From: Rheinheimera sp.
GTDB taxonomy: Bacteria > Pseudomonadota > Gammaproteobacteria > Enterobacterales > Alteromonadaceae
Length of the DNA stretch: 64,000 nucleotides
NCBI RefSeq assembly: GCF_030824435.1
Contig: NZ_JAVBXS010000020.1
Coordinates: 1 to 64,000 of the forward strand
Reading direction: 5' to 3'
How positions within the stretch are numbered: the first letter of the stretch is position 1; the number at the start of each line of letters is the position of its first letter. The notes beneath the pieces were generated by a model, which worked only from the letters and a program-made list of their open reading frames with translations, made no database searches and was not told the DNA's origin. Below, piece by piece: positions 1 through 9,066 of the stretch. A program made the translations under genes and the position numbers.

Positions 1-81
1 GCGTCTTTTTATCGACATTTTCAACTTATTTCAAACTCACCCGGCTTGCTGCTTTCGCACCACCCCGTCGGCATGGCGCGC

Positions 82-109
82 ATTATAGGGCGTTTTTGAA
101 ATGGCGCAA
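82..109 (-). promoter_or_regulatory. rRNA-operon-type promoter pointing left
   Basis: Read on the minus strand there is a -35 hexamer TTGCGC (104-109), a 16-base spacer and a perfect -10 TATAAT (82-87). A GC-rich discriminator (GCGCGCC) follows, and an A/T-rich stretch lies upstream at about 115-135. This is the architecture of gammaproteobacterial rrn P1 promoters: short spacer, GC discriminator, UP-like element. In E. coli murI lies next to an rRNA operon, which agrees with murI being nearby here. The rRNA genes themselves would lie outside the window. Another stable RNA operon is possible. Confidence 0.6.
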
Positions 110-250
110 GCGGGAATTTATAGTTTTTTGCAGTTTCCAGCTCAACCGCTCATTAAAGCTCCGATCTGTGCATTTTTGATGCAAAAGTCTTTGGTTTTTC
201 TCTGTTTTATCTGTTGGCGAAGCGGTAGTGACTGGTTAATATAGCTTTTG

Positions 251-265
251 ACTACTATAAGTAGT
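251..265. promoter_or_regulatory. Small palindrome upstream of the RRM gene
   Basis: ACTACT-ATA-AGTAGT is a perfect inverted repeat with 6-base arms and a 3-base centre, about 47 bases before the start codon at 312. It could be an operator or a short leader hairpin. No regulator can be named from the sequence. Confidence 0.3.
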
Positions 266-311
266 TTGTTTTTCTCAGTGTCTTTTACTCTCATGTATCT
301 AGGAATAGCTT

Positions 312-812
312 ATGTCATCAAGTTTACGTAGTTCTTTACCCTTTACTCTGGCTCTGGCCATTCTGGTTTATCTGATCACTTATTTCCTTCCTGCCGACTT
401 ATTGCCGTCAGCCGGCATTGCTATGACTATCGGTGTAATTGTTGCCGGTATTCTGGTTCCCATTCTGGTTGAAACCAAAGCTTTACCTTCTGCAACCGAA
501 GGCAAGGCAACAAAATCATCAGCTGTTGTTGCTTCCTCTGGCGACACCGCCACTTTATATGTGGGTAACTTACCTTACCGCGCCAATGAGGACGCTGTTC
601 GTGAATTGTTTCAGCAATCAGGCAATGTGGTAAATGTGCGGCTGATGAAAGACAGACAAACTGGTCGCCGCCGTGGTTTTGGTTTTGTCGAAGTGGCGTC
701 AAAAGACGCCAACAAGATGATTCAGAAACTGAATGATTTTGAGTTTGAAGGCCGCACGCTGAAAGTGCGTGAAGCCAAAGAACGTCAGGATAACGAAGAC
801 GGCGAAGAATAA
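312..812 (+). CDS. Membrane-anchored RNA-binding protein (RRM domain)
   Basis: A 166-residue protein with two predicted transmembrane segments (about 10-27 and 33-53) followed by one RNA recognition motif (about 80-157). RNP2 is LYVGNL (82-87) and RNP1 is RGFGFVEV (121-128), both with the aromatic residues that stack on RNA bases. The last residues are acidic and lysine-rich (KERQDNEDGEE). The start is preceded by AGGA at a good distance. Bacterial RRM proteins are usually short and soluble; here the domain is tethered to the inner membrane and probably faces the cytoplasm. The gene converges on murI with one base between the stop codons. The RRM assignment is firm; the RNA target and role are unknown. 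Confidence 0.85.
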   Translation: MSSSLRSSLPFTLALAILVYLITYFLPADLLPSAGIAMTIGVIVAGILVPILVETKALPSATEGKATKSSAVVASSGDTATLYVGNLPYRANEDAVRELFQQSGNVVNVRLMKDRQTGRRRGFGFVEVASKDANKMIQKLNDFEFEGRTLKVREAKERQDNEDGEE

Positions 813-813
813 G

Positions 814-1599
814 TTATGAAGCAATCGGCATTGGCCAGCATTGATGCTGGTCAAAGCCGAGTTGTATTAATCTGTTCGTCTGCACTTCATTCAGCTCTCT
901 GGTACTGATAAAACAATGCTGGTACTGCTTTTTATATATAAGCTTCTCACCCACCAGTTGTCTCACCCTGCGCGCTATAGCGTCCCCCGTTTCCAGCAAT
1001 ACTGTTGCCGCTGGTAAAGCGCACTTTATTTCCTCAGCCAGAAAGGGGAAATGAGTGCACCCCAATACAACGATATGTGAATGATGTTCTGCTAGCGGGC
1101 TGACAGAAAGAATGTCGCTGACTTGTTGCTGCACGTCTTGCTGATACCAAACCTTATCTTCAGCTAAACGCACCAGCTCGCTGCTGCCAAACTTAATCAC
1201 CTGGTCATTAGGTGCAAACTGACGGATAAGACCGGCAATATAATCACCGTTTGCCGTTGCAGGTGTCGCCAGTACGGCAAAACCATGACCCAAGCTTAAA
1301 GCCGCCGCTGGTTTAATTGCCGGAACCACCCCAACAAAAGGAATAGCAAAGTGTTGTCGCAGGTATTCAACAGCCTGAGTAGTGGCCGTATTGCAGGCAA
1401 TCACTATCAAATCAGCGCCAAGATCTAGCAGATGTTCAGACAGCTGATAGAGTCGTTGTTGAATAAAACTTTCGCTTTTTTCACCATAAGGCAGATATTT
1501 ATTATCCATCAGGTAGATATAGTCGGCAGCAACCTGCTGCTGCACTTGCTGGTACACACTTAACCCACCTACACCACTGTCAATAAATCCTATCCGCAT
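814..1599 (-). CDS. murI: Glutamate racemase
   Basis: MurI interconverts L- and D-glutamate in the cytoplasm and so supplies D-Glu for the peptidoglycan stem peptide. The 261-residue protein starts with the family signature MRIGFIDSGVGGLSV. It has both catalytic cysteines in context: Cys69 in ACNTATT and Cys181 in GCTHFPF. Length is normal for the family. The 3' end contains a 36-base imperfect hairpin and abuts the convergent RRM gene. The neighbouring rRNA-type promoter recalls the E. coli murI-rrnB arrangement. Confidence 0.95.
   Translation of the reverse strand: MRIGFIDSGVGGLSVYQQVQQQVAADYIYLMDNKYLPYGEKSESFIQQRLYQLSEHLLDLGADLIVIACNTATTQAVEYLRQHFAIPFVGVVPAIKPAAALSLGHGFAVLATPATANGDYIAGLIRQFAPNDQVIKFGSSELVRLAEDKVWYQQDVQQQVSDILSVSPLAEHHSHIVVLGCTHFPFLAEEIKCALPAATVLLETGDAIARRVRQLVGEKLIYKKQYQHCFISTRELNEVQTNRLIQLGFDQHQCWPMPIAS
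825..860. terminator. Long hairpin at the convergent RRM/murI junction
   Basis: TCGGC, TTG and CCAGCA pair with TGCTGG, CAA and GCCGA around a TTGA loop, with one A-A mismatch and one G-T pair. It lies within the last codons of murI, just past the RRM gene stop. Only weak T-runs follow on either side, so it may act as a shared weak terminator or a 3'-end stabiliser. Confidence 0.35.
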
Positions 1600-1768
1600 T
1601 TGCTTCTCCCCGGCAACAGGCCATTATTCTGCCAGAAGCAGCAGCGCCCGGCAGCAAATTAAATACCTGCGGCACAAGCCACAACTACATATATATAGTG
1701 GCGCTTCATTGGATCTTGCAGCAAAACCTCTTAGAATGGCCGCCTTTTTAAGCAAGGGGGCATTCAAG

Positions 1769-2863
1769 ATGCAATTAGGACAGGTTTTTCCGGAACAATA
1801 TCAGACTTTACTAACAGAAAAAGTCGACGCCATGCAAAAGCTGTTTGCCCCTTTTGGCGTGGAGAAGGCTGAGGTTTATCCTTCAGCCCCGGCACATTAC
1901 CGGTTAAGAGCTGAGTTTCGGATTTGGCATGAAGGGGATGACATGTTCCACATTATGTTTGACCCAGAGACCAAAACCAAACAGCGTATTGATTATTTCC
2001 CTGTAGCTTGTAAAACCATTGCTGACTTTATGCCGGTGCTTATTCAGGCGCTAAAACAACGGCCTTTATTACGCAATCGTTTATACCAGATTGACTATCT
2101 TGCCACTTTAAGTGGTGAGCTGGTGGTATCGCTGATTTATAAAAAACCAATACCAGCGGAATGGGCTGCCGAAGCTGCTGCACTCAGGGCAGAATTTGCT
2201 GCTTTATATAAGGTGGATTTTATTGGCCGCGCCCGTAAACAAAAAATACTGGTTGAACGCGATTTTGTGGTTGAACAACTGCAGGTGCAACAGCAGCAGT
2301 TAAAGTACCAGCAAATTGAAAACAGCTTTACCCAACCAAACGGTGAAGTGAATCAAAAAATGCTGGGCTGGGCCTGCGACATCGCCAAAAACTTAAGCGG
2401 CGATTTACTCGAGCTGTATTGTGGCAATGGCAACTTTTCGCTGGCGCTGGCCCCTTATTTTAACCAGGTGGTGGCAACTGAAATTGCCCGCTCGTCCATT
2501 CGTTGTGCCGAATACAATATTGCGTTGAATCAAATCAATAATGTGCGGGTTCTGCAGATGTCAGCTGAAGATGTCAGTGCGGCGCTTTTGCAAGGTCAAC
2601 AGTTAAAAACAATAGATTTAGCAGGTTTGCAGCTGAATACCATTTTGGTTGACCCGCCAAGAGCAGGTTTGGATCCGGCCACCGAACAGCTGGTCAGCCG
2701 CTTTGACGATATTCTGTATATCTCCTGCAACCCGGAGACGCTGGCGCATAATCTGCAAACCTTGTGTAAAACCCATCAGGTGCAGACATTTGCGCTTTTT
2801 GACCAGTTCCCTTACACCCACCACATTGAATGTGGCGTCTGGCTGAAGAAAATTATTCTTTAG
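1769..2863 (+). CDS. trmA: tRNA (uracil-5-)-methyltransferase
   Basis: TrmA makes m5U54 in the T-loop of tRNAs using S-adenosylmethionine. The chosen start ([11 protein letters not shown]) gives 364 residues, against 366 in E. coli, and follows a strong AAGGGGG site. An upstream in-frame ATG at 1709 would add 20 residues unlike the family. The SAM site [16 protein letters not shown] is present, and DPPRAG precedes the catalytic cysteine in YISCNPETL (about residue 320). The C-terminal [10 protein letters not shown] contains the general-base region. It is divergent from murI and converges on fabR, overlapping its 3' end by 11 bases. Confidence 0.95.
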   Translation: MQLGQVFPEQYQTLLTEKVDAMQKLFAPFGVEKAEVYPSAPAHYRLRAEFRIWHEGDDMFHIMFDPETKTKQRIDYFPVACKTIADFMPVLIQALKQRPLLRNRLYQIDYLATLSGELVVSLIYKKPIPAEWAAEAAALRAEFAALYKVDFIGRARKQKILVERDFVVEQLQVQQQQLKYQQIENSFTQPNGEVNQKMLGWACDIAKNLSGDLLELYCGNGNFSLALAPYFNQVVATEIARSSIRCAEYNIALNQINNVRVLQMSAEDVSAALLQGQQLKTIDLAGLQLNTILVDPPRAGLDPATEQLVSRFDDILYISCNPETLAHNLQTLCKTHQVQTFALFDQFPYTHHIECGVWLKKIIL

Positions 2864-3461
2864 GTCTGCGACCATAACCGGCAGCACCATGCGCCAGCCA
2901 GCGTAATTGTGTGATGGTCTTGTGCGTAATTTGCAAACGTAAGTCCGGGCTGGCGTCTAAAGCGTCGGCCCCGGCATGAAATACCAAAGTGACCATGGCT
3001 TCCGCCTGCACCTGAGCAAACTCATCCGGACAAGCCGTTTCTTTTCGCAGGTAATCGGCAAGTTCAGCACAAAAATGTTGAATTTCGCGGGCTACTGCAC
3101 GGCGAAATGGCGCTGAAGTACCGGAACGCTCCCTTAATAACAACCTGAATACGTTACTGTTTCCCACCACAAACTCCATAAAAGTTTCGATGGAAGTGCG
3201 AATAACACTGCCGTTTTTTTCAATACGGTGTCTGGCCTGACGTAATAACTGCCTTAACATTAAACCTGCTTCATCCACCAGGGTTAAACCCAGCTCGTCC
3301 ATATCGGCAAAATGCCGGTAAAAGGAGGTTGGTGCTATACCAGCTTCACGCGCCACTTCACGTAAACTCAGACTGGAAAAACCTTTATCCGGACTTAACT
3401 GCGCAAAAGCAGCATCAATAATAGCGCGGCGGGTACGTTCTTTTTGTTGGGCTCTGGTCAC
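2853..3461 (-). CDS. fabR: TetR-type repressor of unsaturated fatty acid synthesis
   Basis: A 202-residue TetR-family regulator closely resembling E. coli FabR. The N-terminal helix-turn-helix reads [20 protein letters not shown] (about 29-48), and the middle segment [20 protein letters not shown] is typical of FabR. FabR senses the saturated/unsaturated acyl pool and represses unsaturated fatty acid genes. Here it is divergent from a fatty acid desaturase gene, and a perfect 18-base palindrome lies between them. Control of the desaturase is therefore the likely job, as for DesT in Pseudomonas. The regulatory link is inferred from context. Confidence 0.9.
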   Translation of the reverse strand: MTRAQQKERTRRAIIDAAFAQLSPDKGFSSLSLREVAREAGIAPTSFYRHFADMDELGLTLVDEAGLMLRQLLRQARHRIEKNGSVIRTSIETFMEFVVGNSNVFRLLLRERSGTSAPFRRAVAREIQHFCAELADYLRKETACPDEFAQVQAEAMVTLVFHAGADALDASPDLRLQITHKTITQLRWLAHGAAGYGRRPKE

Positions 3462-3498
3462 AATGCCTCCCTGTCTTTAATCTCTGGCATTTTATACC

Positions 3499-3526
3499 TT
3501 GACCCGCCGCAATTGCACAGTAAAAT
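3499..3526 (+). promoter_or_regulatory. Predicted desaturase promoter
   Basis: A -35 TTGACC (3499-3504) and a -10 TAAAAT (3521-3526) are separated by 16 bases. The expected transcription start, near 3533, falls inside the FabR-like palindrome. A bound repressor would therefore block initiation. Confidence 0.5.
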
Positions 3527-3527
3527 T

Positions 3528-3545
3528 AGCTTACAGATGTAAGCT
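3528..3545. promoter_or_regulatory. FabR/DesT-like operator
   Basis: AGCTTACAGATGTAAGCT is a perfect palindrome with 8-base arms and a 2-base centre, in the 86-base gap between fabR and the desaturase gene. Its form (AGC-xACA-N2-TGT-x-GCT) resembles known FabR and DesT sites. It ends two bases before the ATG at 3548, so it overlaps both the likely transcription start and the place where a ribosome binding site would be. Confidence 0.7.
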
Positions 3546-3547
3546 AT

Positions 3548-4699
3548 ATGTACCTAAAAATGCAAAAACCACCTATTATCTGGACCAACGTCCTGCTGTT
3601 TAGTATCACTTTTCTGATTGCAGCTATTGCTGTGCCTTATTATGCCCTGACGGTTGGTTTTACCGCAGTTGAAATTATCGCCACTATTTTGTGCCTGGGT
3701 TATTGCGGTATGTCTATTACCGCTGGTTATCACAGATTATGGGCGCATAAAACTTACGAAGCCCATCCGCTGTTGCAGTGGTTTTTTGCCATTGGTGGAG
3801 CTTTTGCATTGCAAAACAGTGCCTTACATTGGTCATCTGATCACAGGGTGCATCACAAGTTTGTTGATCAAAACGATAAAGACCCCTATTCAGCACAACG
3901 TGGTTTCTGGTTTAGTCATATTGGCTGGATGCTGCGTGAATACCAAAGCCAGCGTTACAGCGACTACAGCAACGTGCGTGATTTACAAAACAACGCCATT
4001 GTGATGTTTCAACACAAACATTATTTATTACTGACTGTTGCCACCAACTTTGGTATTCCGTTGTTTTTAGGTTTTTTAACCGGCAGCTACCTCGGCATGT
4101 TGCTCAGTGTAGGTGTACTGCGTCTGGTACTGAGTCATCACTTCACGTTTTTTATCAACTCTTTAGCCCATATCTGGGGCAACCAGCCTTATACAGATGA
4201 AAACAGTGCCCGTGACAATGGTGTTTTGGCATTTTTAACTTATGGCGAGGGTTACCATAACTTTCATCATATTTTTGAATATGACTATCGCAACGGCATT
4301 CGCTGGTGGCAATTTGACCCAACCAAGTGGCTGATCAAAACCTGCTCCTGGCTGGGTTTAACCCGCAATCTGAAAGTGTGCCCTGAAGACCGCATTATGA
4401 AAGCTAAAGCGCTGATGCAACTTAAAAGAGCTCAGGCCAAAGCAAAAATGTTACCAGACGCGGAGTTATTGCTGGCGCGGATGGAACAAGAATACGCCTT
4501 GTTACTGGAACGGATGCAGGCTTATTACGCTGTACAAAAGCAACTGTTACAGCAGAAAAAAGACCAGTTACAACTGAAAAAAGCGCAGCTGATGCAACAA
4601 TACAATGATTTTGATATACGTTTGCAATACAACGAAATGAAGCAAAATTGGCACCACCAACAACGCCAATGGCAGAGTTTTATTCAGCAATATGCATAA
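3548..4699 (+). CDS. Membrane fatty acid desaturase with C-terminal coiled coil
   Basis: A delta-9-type acyl desaturase that introduces a double bond into membrane-lipid or acyl-CoA chains. The three di-iron histidine boxes are visible: HRLWAH, HRVHHKF and HNFHH. Several hydrophobic segments lie between them. The catalytic domain ends near residue 285. The remaining hundred or so residues are a charged, glutamine-rich coiled coil that typical bacterial desaturases lack. The first ATG (3548) has no good ribosome binding site; a second ATG at 3560 is possible. The divergent fabR and its operator imply control by membrane fluidity or acyl composition. Confidence 0.85.
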   Translation: MYLKMQKPPIIWTNVLLFSITFLIAAIAVPYYALTVGFTAVEIIATILCLGYCGMSITAGYHRLWAHKTYEAHPLLQWFFAIGGAFALQNSALHWSSDHRVHHKFVDQNDKDPYSAQRGFWFSHIGWMLREYQSQRYSDYSNVRDLQNNAIVMFQHKHYLLLTVATNFGIPLFLGFLTGSYLGMLLSVGVLRLVLSHHFTFFINSLAHIWGNQPYTDENSARDNGVLAFLTYGEGYHNFHHIFEYDYRNGIRWWQFDPTKWLIKTCSWLGLTRNLKVCPEDRIMKAKALMQLKRAQAKAKMLPDAELLLARMEQEYALLLERMQAYYAVQKQLLQQKKDQLQLKKAQLMQQYNDFDIRLQYNEMKQNWHHQQRQWQSFIQQYA

Positions 4700-4727
4700 G
4701 TCGGCCATTGTGCTGATTTTCCTGATG

Positions 4728-4751
4728 AAAAGGCAACGCAAGTTGTCTTTT
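4728..4751 (+). terminator. Terminator after the desaturase gene
   Basis: A 10-base stem (AAAAGGCAAC against GTTGTCTTTT, one G-T pair) with a GCAA tetraloop, ending in a T-rich run, lies 28 bases after the desaturase stop. Confidence 0.5.
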
Positions 4752-4822
4752 CTGCTTCAACATATTCAAATGATACTGCTATCATCAAAGTTCAGATAAT
4801 TAGACCAGAATAGGGATCTGCT

Positions 4823-6250
4823 GTGCCTGCCAAATCAAGTTCTGCCACACCACAAGCACATTATCAGTATGACGCCATCATTATCGGCACTGGCCCTGGT
4901 GGTGAAGGCGCAGCCATGAACCTTGCTAAAAGCGGTAAAAGAGTGGCCGTTGTTGAGCGCCATGAACAGGTCGGCGGCGGCTGTACCCATTGGGGGACTA
5001 TCCCTTCCAAAGCACTACGCCATTCGGTCAGCCGTTTTATTGAATACAATGAAAACCCATTGTTTCAGATGGAAAATCAGTCTGCCAATCTCACTTTCCC
5101 ACAAATTTTAAAACATGCAGCTGGTGTTATTCGTAAACAGGTGCGACTTCGCAGCAGTTTTTATGATCGCAACAGAGTCGAAATTTTTGCCGGTGAAGCT
5201 TCATTTATCGATACTCACACTATTAACGTAAAACCGGCCAATGGCCCTGATCGGCAAATCACCGCTGAAACCATCATACTGGCCACCGGCTCCAGACCCT
5301 ATCGCCCAGCTAATGTCGATTTTAACCATCCACATATTTTTGACAGTGATACCATTTTGTCGCTGAAAGACGACCCACGTCACATTATTATTTTTGGTGC
5401 TGGTGTTATTGGTTGTGAATACGCTTCTATTTTCCGTGGTTTAGGGGTTAGGGTTGATTTAGTGAATACCCGTGACCGTTTGTTGTCTTTTATGGATGCC
5501 GAAATTTCAGATGCGCTGAGTTACCACTTCTGGAACTCGGGTGTGACCATCCGTCATGGTGAAGAGTTTGAAGCTATTGAAGGTTTAGAAGACGGTGTGA
5601 TTTTGCATCTGCAATCGGGCAAAAAGATGAAAGCCGACTGTATTCTGTTTGCTAATGGCCGCACCGGTAATACCGACACTCTGAACCTGGCAGCTGTTGG
5701 TTTAAAGGCAGACAGCCGTGGTCAACTCAAGGTAAATCACAATTACCAGACTGAAGTGCCGAACATCTATGCAGTAGGTGATGTGATTGGTTATCCAAGT
5801 TTGGCCAGCGCTGCTTATGATCAGGGCCGTATTGCAGGTAACGCTATTATTCATGGCCACTGCCCAATGCAGCTGATAGAAGACATTCCGGTGGGCATTT
5901 ACACCATACCTGAAATGAGTTCAGTCGGAAAAACCGAACAACAACTGACAGCGGCCAGAATTCCATATGAAGTCGGCCGGGCACAATTTAAACATCTGGC
6001 ACGGGCACAAATTGCCAATACCAATGTGGGCAGTCTTAAATTGTTGTTTCACCGCGATACCAAAGAAATTCTGGGTATTCACTGTTTTGGCGAAAGGGCA
6101 GCAGAAATTGTCCACATCGGCCAGGCCATTATGATGCAAAGTAATGGTGGAAATAATGTGGAGTATTTTGTTCACACCACCTTTAACTACCCGACCATGG
6201 CAGAGGCTTATCGGGTTGCAGCCATGAACGGTTTAAACCGTTTGTTTTAA
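4823..6250 (+). CDS. sthA: Soluble pyridine nucleotide transhydrogenase
   Basis: SthA (UdhA) is a cytoplasmic FAD enzyme that transfers hydride between NADPH and NAD+, mainly reoxidising excess NADPH. The 475-residue protein has the FAD site [17 protein letters not shown] near the N-terminus. It has [17 protein letters not shown], in which the usual disulfide partner cysteine is replaced by threonine, as in SthA. The second nucleotide site is [19 protein letters not shown], and the protein ends with [20 protein letters not shown]. The start is GTG, preceded by TAGGGA. Nearly the whole length can be matched by eye to the E. coli protein. Confidence 0.96.
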   Translation: MPAKSSSATPQAHYQYDAIIIGTGPGGEGAAMNLAKSGKRVAVVERHEQVGGGCTHWGTIPSKALRHSVSRFIEYNENPLFQMENQSANLTFPQILKHAAGVIRKQVRLRSSFYDRNRVEIFAGEASFIDTHTINVKPANGPDRQITAETIILATGSRPYRPANVDFNHPHIFDSDTILSLKDDPRHIIIFGAGVIGCEYASIFRGLGVRVDLVNTRDRLLSFMDAEISDALSYHFWNSGVTIRHGEEFEAIEGLEDGVILHLQSGKKMKADCILFANGRTGNTDTLNLAAVGLKADSRGQLKVNHNYQTEVPNIYAVGDVIGYPSLASAAYDQGRIAGNAIIHGHCPMQLIEDIPVGIYTIPEMSSVGKTEQQLTAARIPYEVGRAQFKHLARAQIANTNVGSLKLLFHRDTKEILGIHCFGERAAEIVHIGQAIMMQSNGGNNVEYFVHTTFNYPTMAEAYRVAAMNGLNRLF

Positions 6251-6284
6251 AATCATCAGTTTTCATTAACACAATGCTGAAAAT

Positions 6285-6307
6285 GGCGCAATTTTGCGCC
6301 GTTTTTG
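6285..6307 (+). terminator. Terminator of sthA
   Basis: GGCGCA-ATTT-TGCGCC is followed by GTTTTTG, 35 bases after the sthA stop. The T-run continues as a short TTTTG tandem repeat up to about 6322. Confidence 0.75.
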
Positions 6308-6322
6308 TTTTGTTTTGTTTTG
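6302..6322 (+). repeat. Short TTTTG tandem repeat
   Basis: About four copies of a TTTTG unit run directly behind the sthA terminator hairpin and about 60 bases before the next gene. The run is short and intergenic. Confidence 0.6.
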
Positions 6323-6381
6323 TCGAATAAACCGTTGTACACTCGAAAAAAACACCATAAAAAATTCCAGGGAGTTCGGGC

Positions 6382-7746
6382 ATGTTTCTGATGCGTTTAT
6401 GCTGTTATCTGCTTGCAGTCGGGTTCAGTAGTTCAGCCCTTGCCGATTTTGGCAGCGCGTACAAACTGTTCCAGGATAAAAACTACGAACAGGCAATGCC
6501 ACAGCTGCAGATTTTAGCTCAGCTTGGCCATCCACAAGCACAACTGATGCTGTCACAATGTTATGAAGAAGGTTTAGGCACTGCAGCAGATTTAAATAAA
6601 GCGTATGCCTGGGCGCTGACGGCAAAAGGTTTGTCGCAGCCTGGTGCCGCGGAAAAGTATGTGGAGCTGCGCGCCAAGCTGGAATCTCGTCGGGCAGGTA
6701 AACAGGCGTTTACCGAAATCAACGGCCAGTATGGCGCCCTGGCATTAAAAAGTAACCTTTATCCAACCATTCATCAGGTATATAACCAGCCGTCTATGGT
6801 TAAACCGCTTAAACAGGATAAACCAGATTACCCCAGCCACTTCCCACGCAGTGGTGTTGCTGCCTGGTCAGTAGTGACCTATGACATCAATGAAAATGGC
6901 CGGGTTGAAAACGCCAAAGTGGCGCTGTCTTTCCCGGCAGGTGCTCTTAATAAGTTTGTGCTGGAGGCAATGGAAAACTGGACCTTTACACCACCACGTA
7001 ATTCATACGGCGATGCTATCAGGCTTGACCATCAAATTCATGTGTTTAACCTGGATAAAGTGGTCACAGCATCACGTAAATTCGAAAGGGAAAACAGCGA
7101 GTACATTGACGCTATCCGTGCAGCTGCAGAAGCTAACTCGGCAGCGAACCAATATAAGTTTGGTCTGATAGCGCAAGCTGGATTGGTCAAAGGCCAGAAG
7201 GCACTACCCTGGTACTTAAAAGCTGCCATTAACGGTTATGCGCCAGCGCAGTTTACCGTGGCACAATGCCTGCTGACCGGCAGCCTTTGTGATAAAGACA
7301 GTAACAAAGCTATTAACTGGTTAACTTATGCTGCTGCAGACGGAGACCCACAAGCCAGCTATCTGTTGTCACATCAATTACTCGACAGTGACAATATTCA
7401 GTTTGATCCTGAGCGTGCTGCTCAATATCTGGAACGAGCCGCTGCCAAAAATTATGTGCCGGCCATAGTGGAATATGCTTCATTGCTGGCCATGTCGGAT
7501 AATCCAAAATTGCGGAACGCCGACCGGGCCATCGCACTTGCAGAACAAGGGCTGGAACAAGACGAAAACAATCCTAAGTTATTGTCAACCATAGGTATTG
7601 CATTGATTGAACAAGGGAAGCAGGAGCGTGGTGAAGAAATGCTGGAGCAAGCTGTTGCTGCTGCTGCAGACCGCAATTGGGCAACTGAAAACTACCGCGA
7701 TTTATTAAACGACTACCGTGGACAAGTGCAGGCTGAAACCGAATAA
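6382..7746 (+). CDS. Exported Sel1-repeat protein with embedded TonB-like domain
   Basis: A 454-residue protein with a signal peptide (cut probably after SSSALA, about residue 21). Sel1-type repeats lie before (about 30-85, with AQLMLSQCYEEGLGTAADL) and after (about 245-360, with APAQFTVAQCLLTGSLC) a central segment near 135-220. That segment resembles a TonB C-terminal domain (VVTYDINENGRVENAKVALS, then ENWTFTPPR). Sel1 repeats are helical hairpins for protein contacts; TonB-type C-termini bind cell-wall or outer-membrane partners. A periplasmic scaffold is plausible. It stands alone, with a strong terminator after it. No specific function can be named. Confidence 0.75.
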   Translation: MFLMRLCCYLLAVGFSSSALADFGSAYKLFQDKNYEQAMPQLQILAQLGHPQAQLMLSQCYEEGLGTAADLNKAYAWALTAKGLSQPGAAEKYVELRAKLESRRAGKQAFTEINGQYGALALKSNLYPTIHQVYNQPSMVKPLKQDKPDYPSHFPRSGVAAWSVVTYDINENGRVENAKVALSFPAGALNKFVLEAMENWTFTPPRNSYGDAIRLDHQIHVFNLDKVVTASRKFERENSEYIDAIRAAAEANSAANQYKFGLIAQAGLVKGQKALPWYLKAAINGYAPAQFTVAQCLLTGSLCDKDSNKAINWLTYAAADGDPQASYLLSHQLLDSDNIQFDPERAAQYLERAAAKNYVPAIVEYASLLAMSDNPKLRNADRAIALAEQGLEQDENNPKLLSTIGIALIEQGKQERGEEMLEQAVAAAADRNWATENYRDLLNDYRGQVQAETE

Positions 7747-7761
7747 AACAACCTGCCATCA

Positions 7762-7798
7762 AACAACAAAGGCGCCTATGGCGCCTTTGTTGTTTTTG
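7762..7798. terminator. Bidirectional terminator
   Basis: Perfect 15-base arms AACAACAAAGGCGCC and GGCGCCTTTGTTGTT surround a TAT loop, with T-runs on the plus side and A-runs on the other. It lies between the Sel1 gene and the convergent hemE. Confidence 0.85.
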
Positions 7799-7848
7799 TC
7801 TGACCCATCCTGAACAACGTTGACACTTGTTTCAGAACCAGTCAGCTT

Positions 7849-8925
7849 TTATAAAATGTCGGTATTCATATGATAAGTGCGGCTAAATGACTGTACCGCA
7901 TCAATAAAAATACCGGCTTTTTCCGGATCAACGTCAGGGGTAATACCATGACCCAGGTTAAAGACATGACCTGAACCCTGACCATAACCATCCAGAATAG
8001 CCTGAACTTCCAGACGAATGCGTTCAGGTGAACCTAGCAGGACAGCCGGATCCATATTGCCCTGTAGGGCAACCTTATCGCCGATACGGGCTCGGGCATG
8101 GCGGATGTCAATAGTCCAGTCCAGACCTACCGCATCACAACCCGTTGCAGCAATTTCTTCCAGCCACAAACCACCATTTTTGGTGAACAAAGTCACAGGC
8201 ACAGGCCGGCCATCGGCGTGGCGGGTTAAACCTTCCACAATTTGCTGCATATAACTTAATGAATATTCACGATAGGCATTGGGTGTTAACACGCCACCCC
8301 AGGTATCAAAAATCATCACCGACTGAGCACCGGCGGCAATTTGAGCGTTCAGATAAAGCACCACACTCTGCGCCAGTTTATCCAGCAAAATATGAATAAC
8401 TTCAGGCTCGCTATACATCATTTTTTTGATTTTCGAGAAGGTTTTGCTGCTGCCACCTTCAATCATGTAAGTGGCTAAAGTCCATGGACTGCCGGAAAAA
8501 CCAATCAGCGGCACTTCACCTTTTAATTCACGGCGAATGGTGCGCACAGCGTCCATCACATACTTTAATTCAACTTCCGGATCAGGCACCGGCAACTGTA
8601 CCACGTCCATAAAGTCATTGAGTTGTTTCTGGAATTTAGGACCTTCGCCTTCACCAAAATACAGGCCCATGCCCATAGCATCCGGAATGGTCAGAATGTC
8701 ACTGAACAAAATGGCAGCGTCCAAAGGATAACGACGCAATGGTTGCAAGGTGACTTCACAAGCCAGCTCCGGATTTTTACACAAAGACATAAAATCGCCA
8801 GCCTTGGCTCTGATCTCCCGGTATTCAGGCAAATAACGACCAGCCTGACGCATCATCCATATAGGTGTGCGATCAACAGGTTGTTTTAACAGGGCGCGCA
8901 GGTAACGATCGTTTTTTAATTCCAT
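7849..8925 (-). CDS. hemE: Uroporphyrinogen decarboxylase
   Basis: HemE removes the four acetate carboxyls of uroporphyrinogen III to give coproporphyrinogen III in haem synthesis, in the cytoplasm. The 358-residue protein carries the N-terminal signature [18 protein letters not shown] with the substrate-binding arginines. [15 protein letters not shown] contains the catalytic aspartate, and [17 protein letters not shown] and [13 protein letters not shown] are also present. Length is normal. It lies downstream of nudC on the same strand, as in E. coli, but a 300-base gap with a candidate plus-strand small RNA separates them. Confidence 0.96.
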   Translation of the reverse strand: MELKNDRYLRALLKQPVDRTPIWMMRQAGRYLPEYREIRAKAGDFMSLCKNPELACEVTLQPLRRYPLDAAILFSDILTIPDAMGMGLYFGEGEGPKFQKQLNDFMDVVQLPVPDPEVELKYVMDAVRTIRRELKGEVPLIGFSGSPWTLATYMIEGGSSKTFSKIKKMMYSEPEVIHILLDKLAQSVVLYLNAQIAAGAQSVMIFDTWGGVLTPNAYREYSLSYMQQIVEGLTRHADGRPVPVTLFTKNGGLWLEEIAATGCDAVGLDWTIDIRHARARIGDKVALQGNMDPAVLLGSPERIRLEVQAILDGYGQGSGHVFNLGHGITPDVDPEKAGIFIDAVQSFSRTYHMNTDIL

Positions 8926-9066
8926 CTTGGCTCTACCATTAAGCTGTGTTGAGTTATTTTAACAGCATAGTGGTTATGACACTATGTTTGCTGTTTAATG
9001 AATTTTTCTGCATTTATCTGCAAATTGACTCTTGCGGCGCGAAAAAGCTTCTGTTATAAAATCTCC

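Noticed and set aside
1709-1768. Upstream in-frame ATG for trmA
   Set aside because: The extra 20 residues do not fit the family, and the strong AAGGGGG site serves the ATG at 1769.
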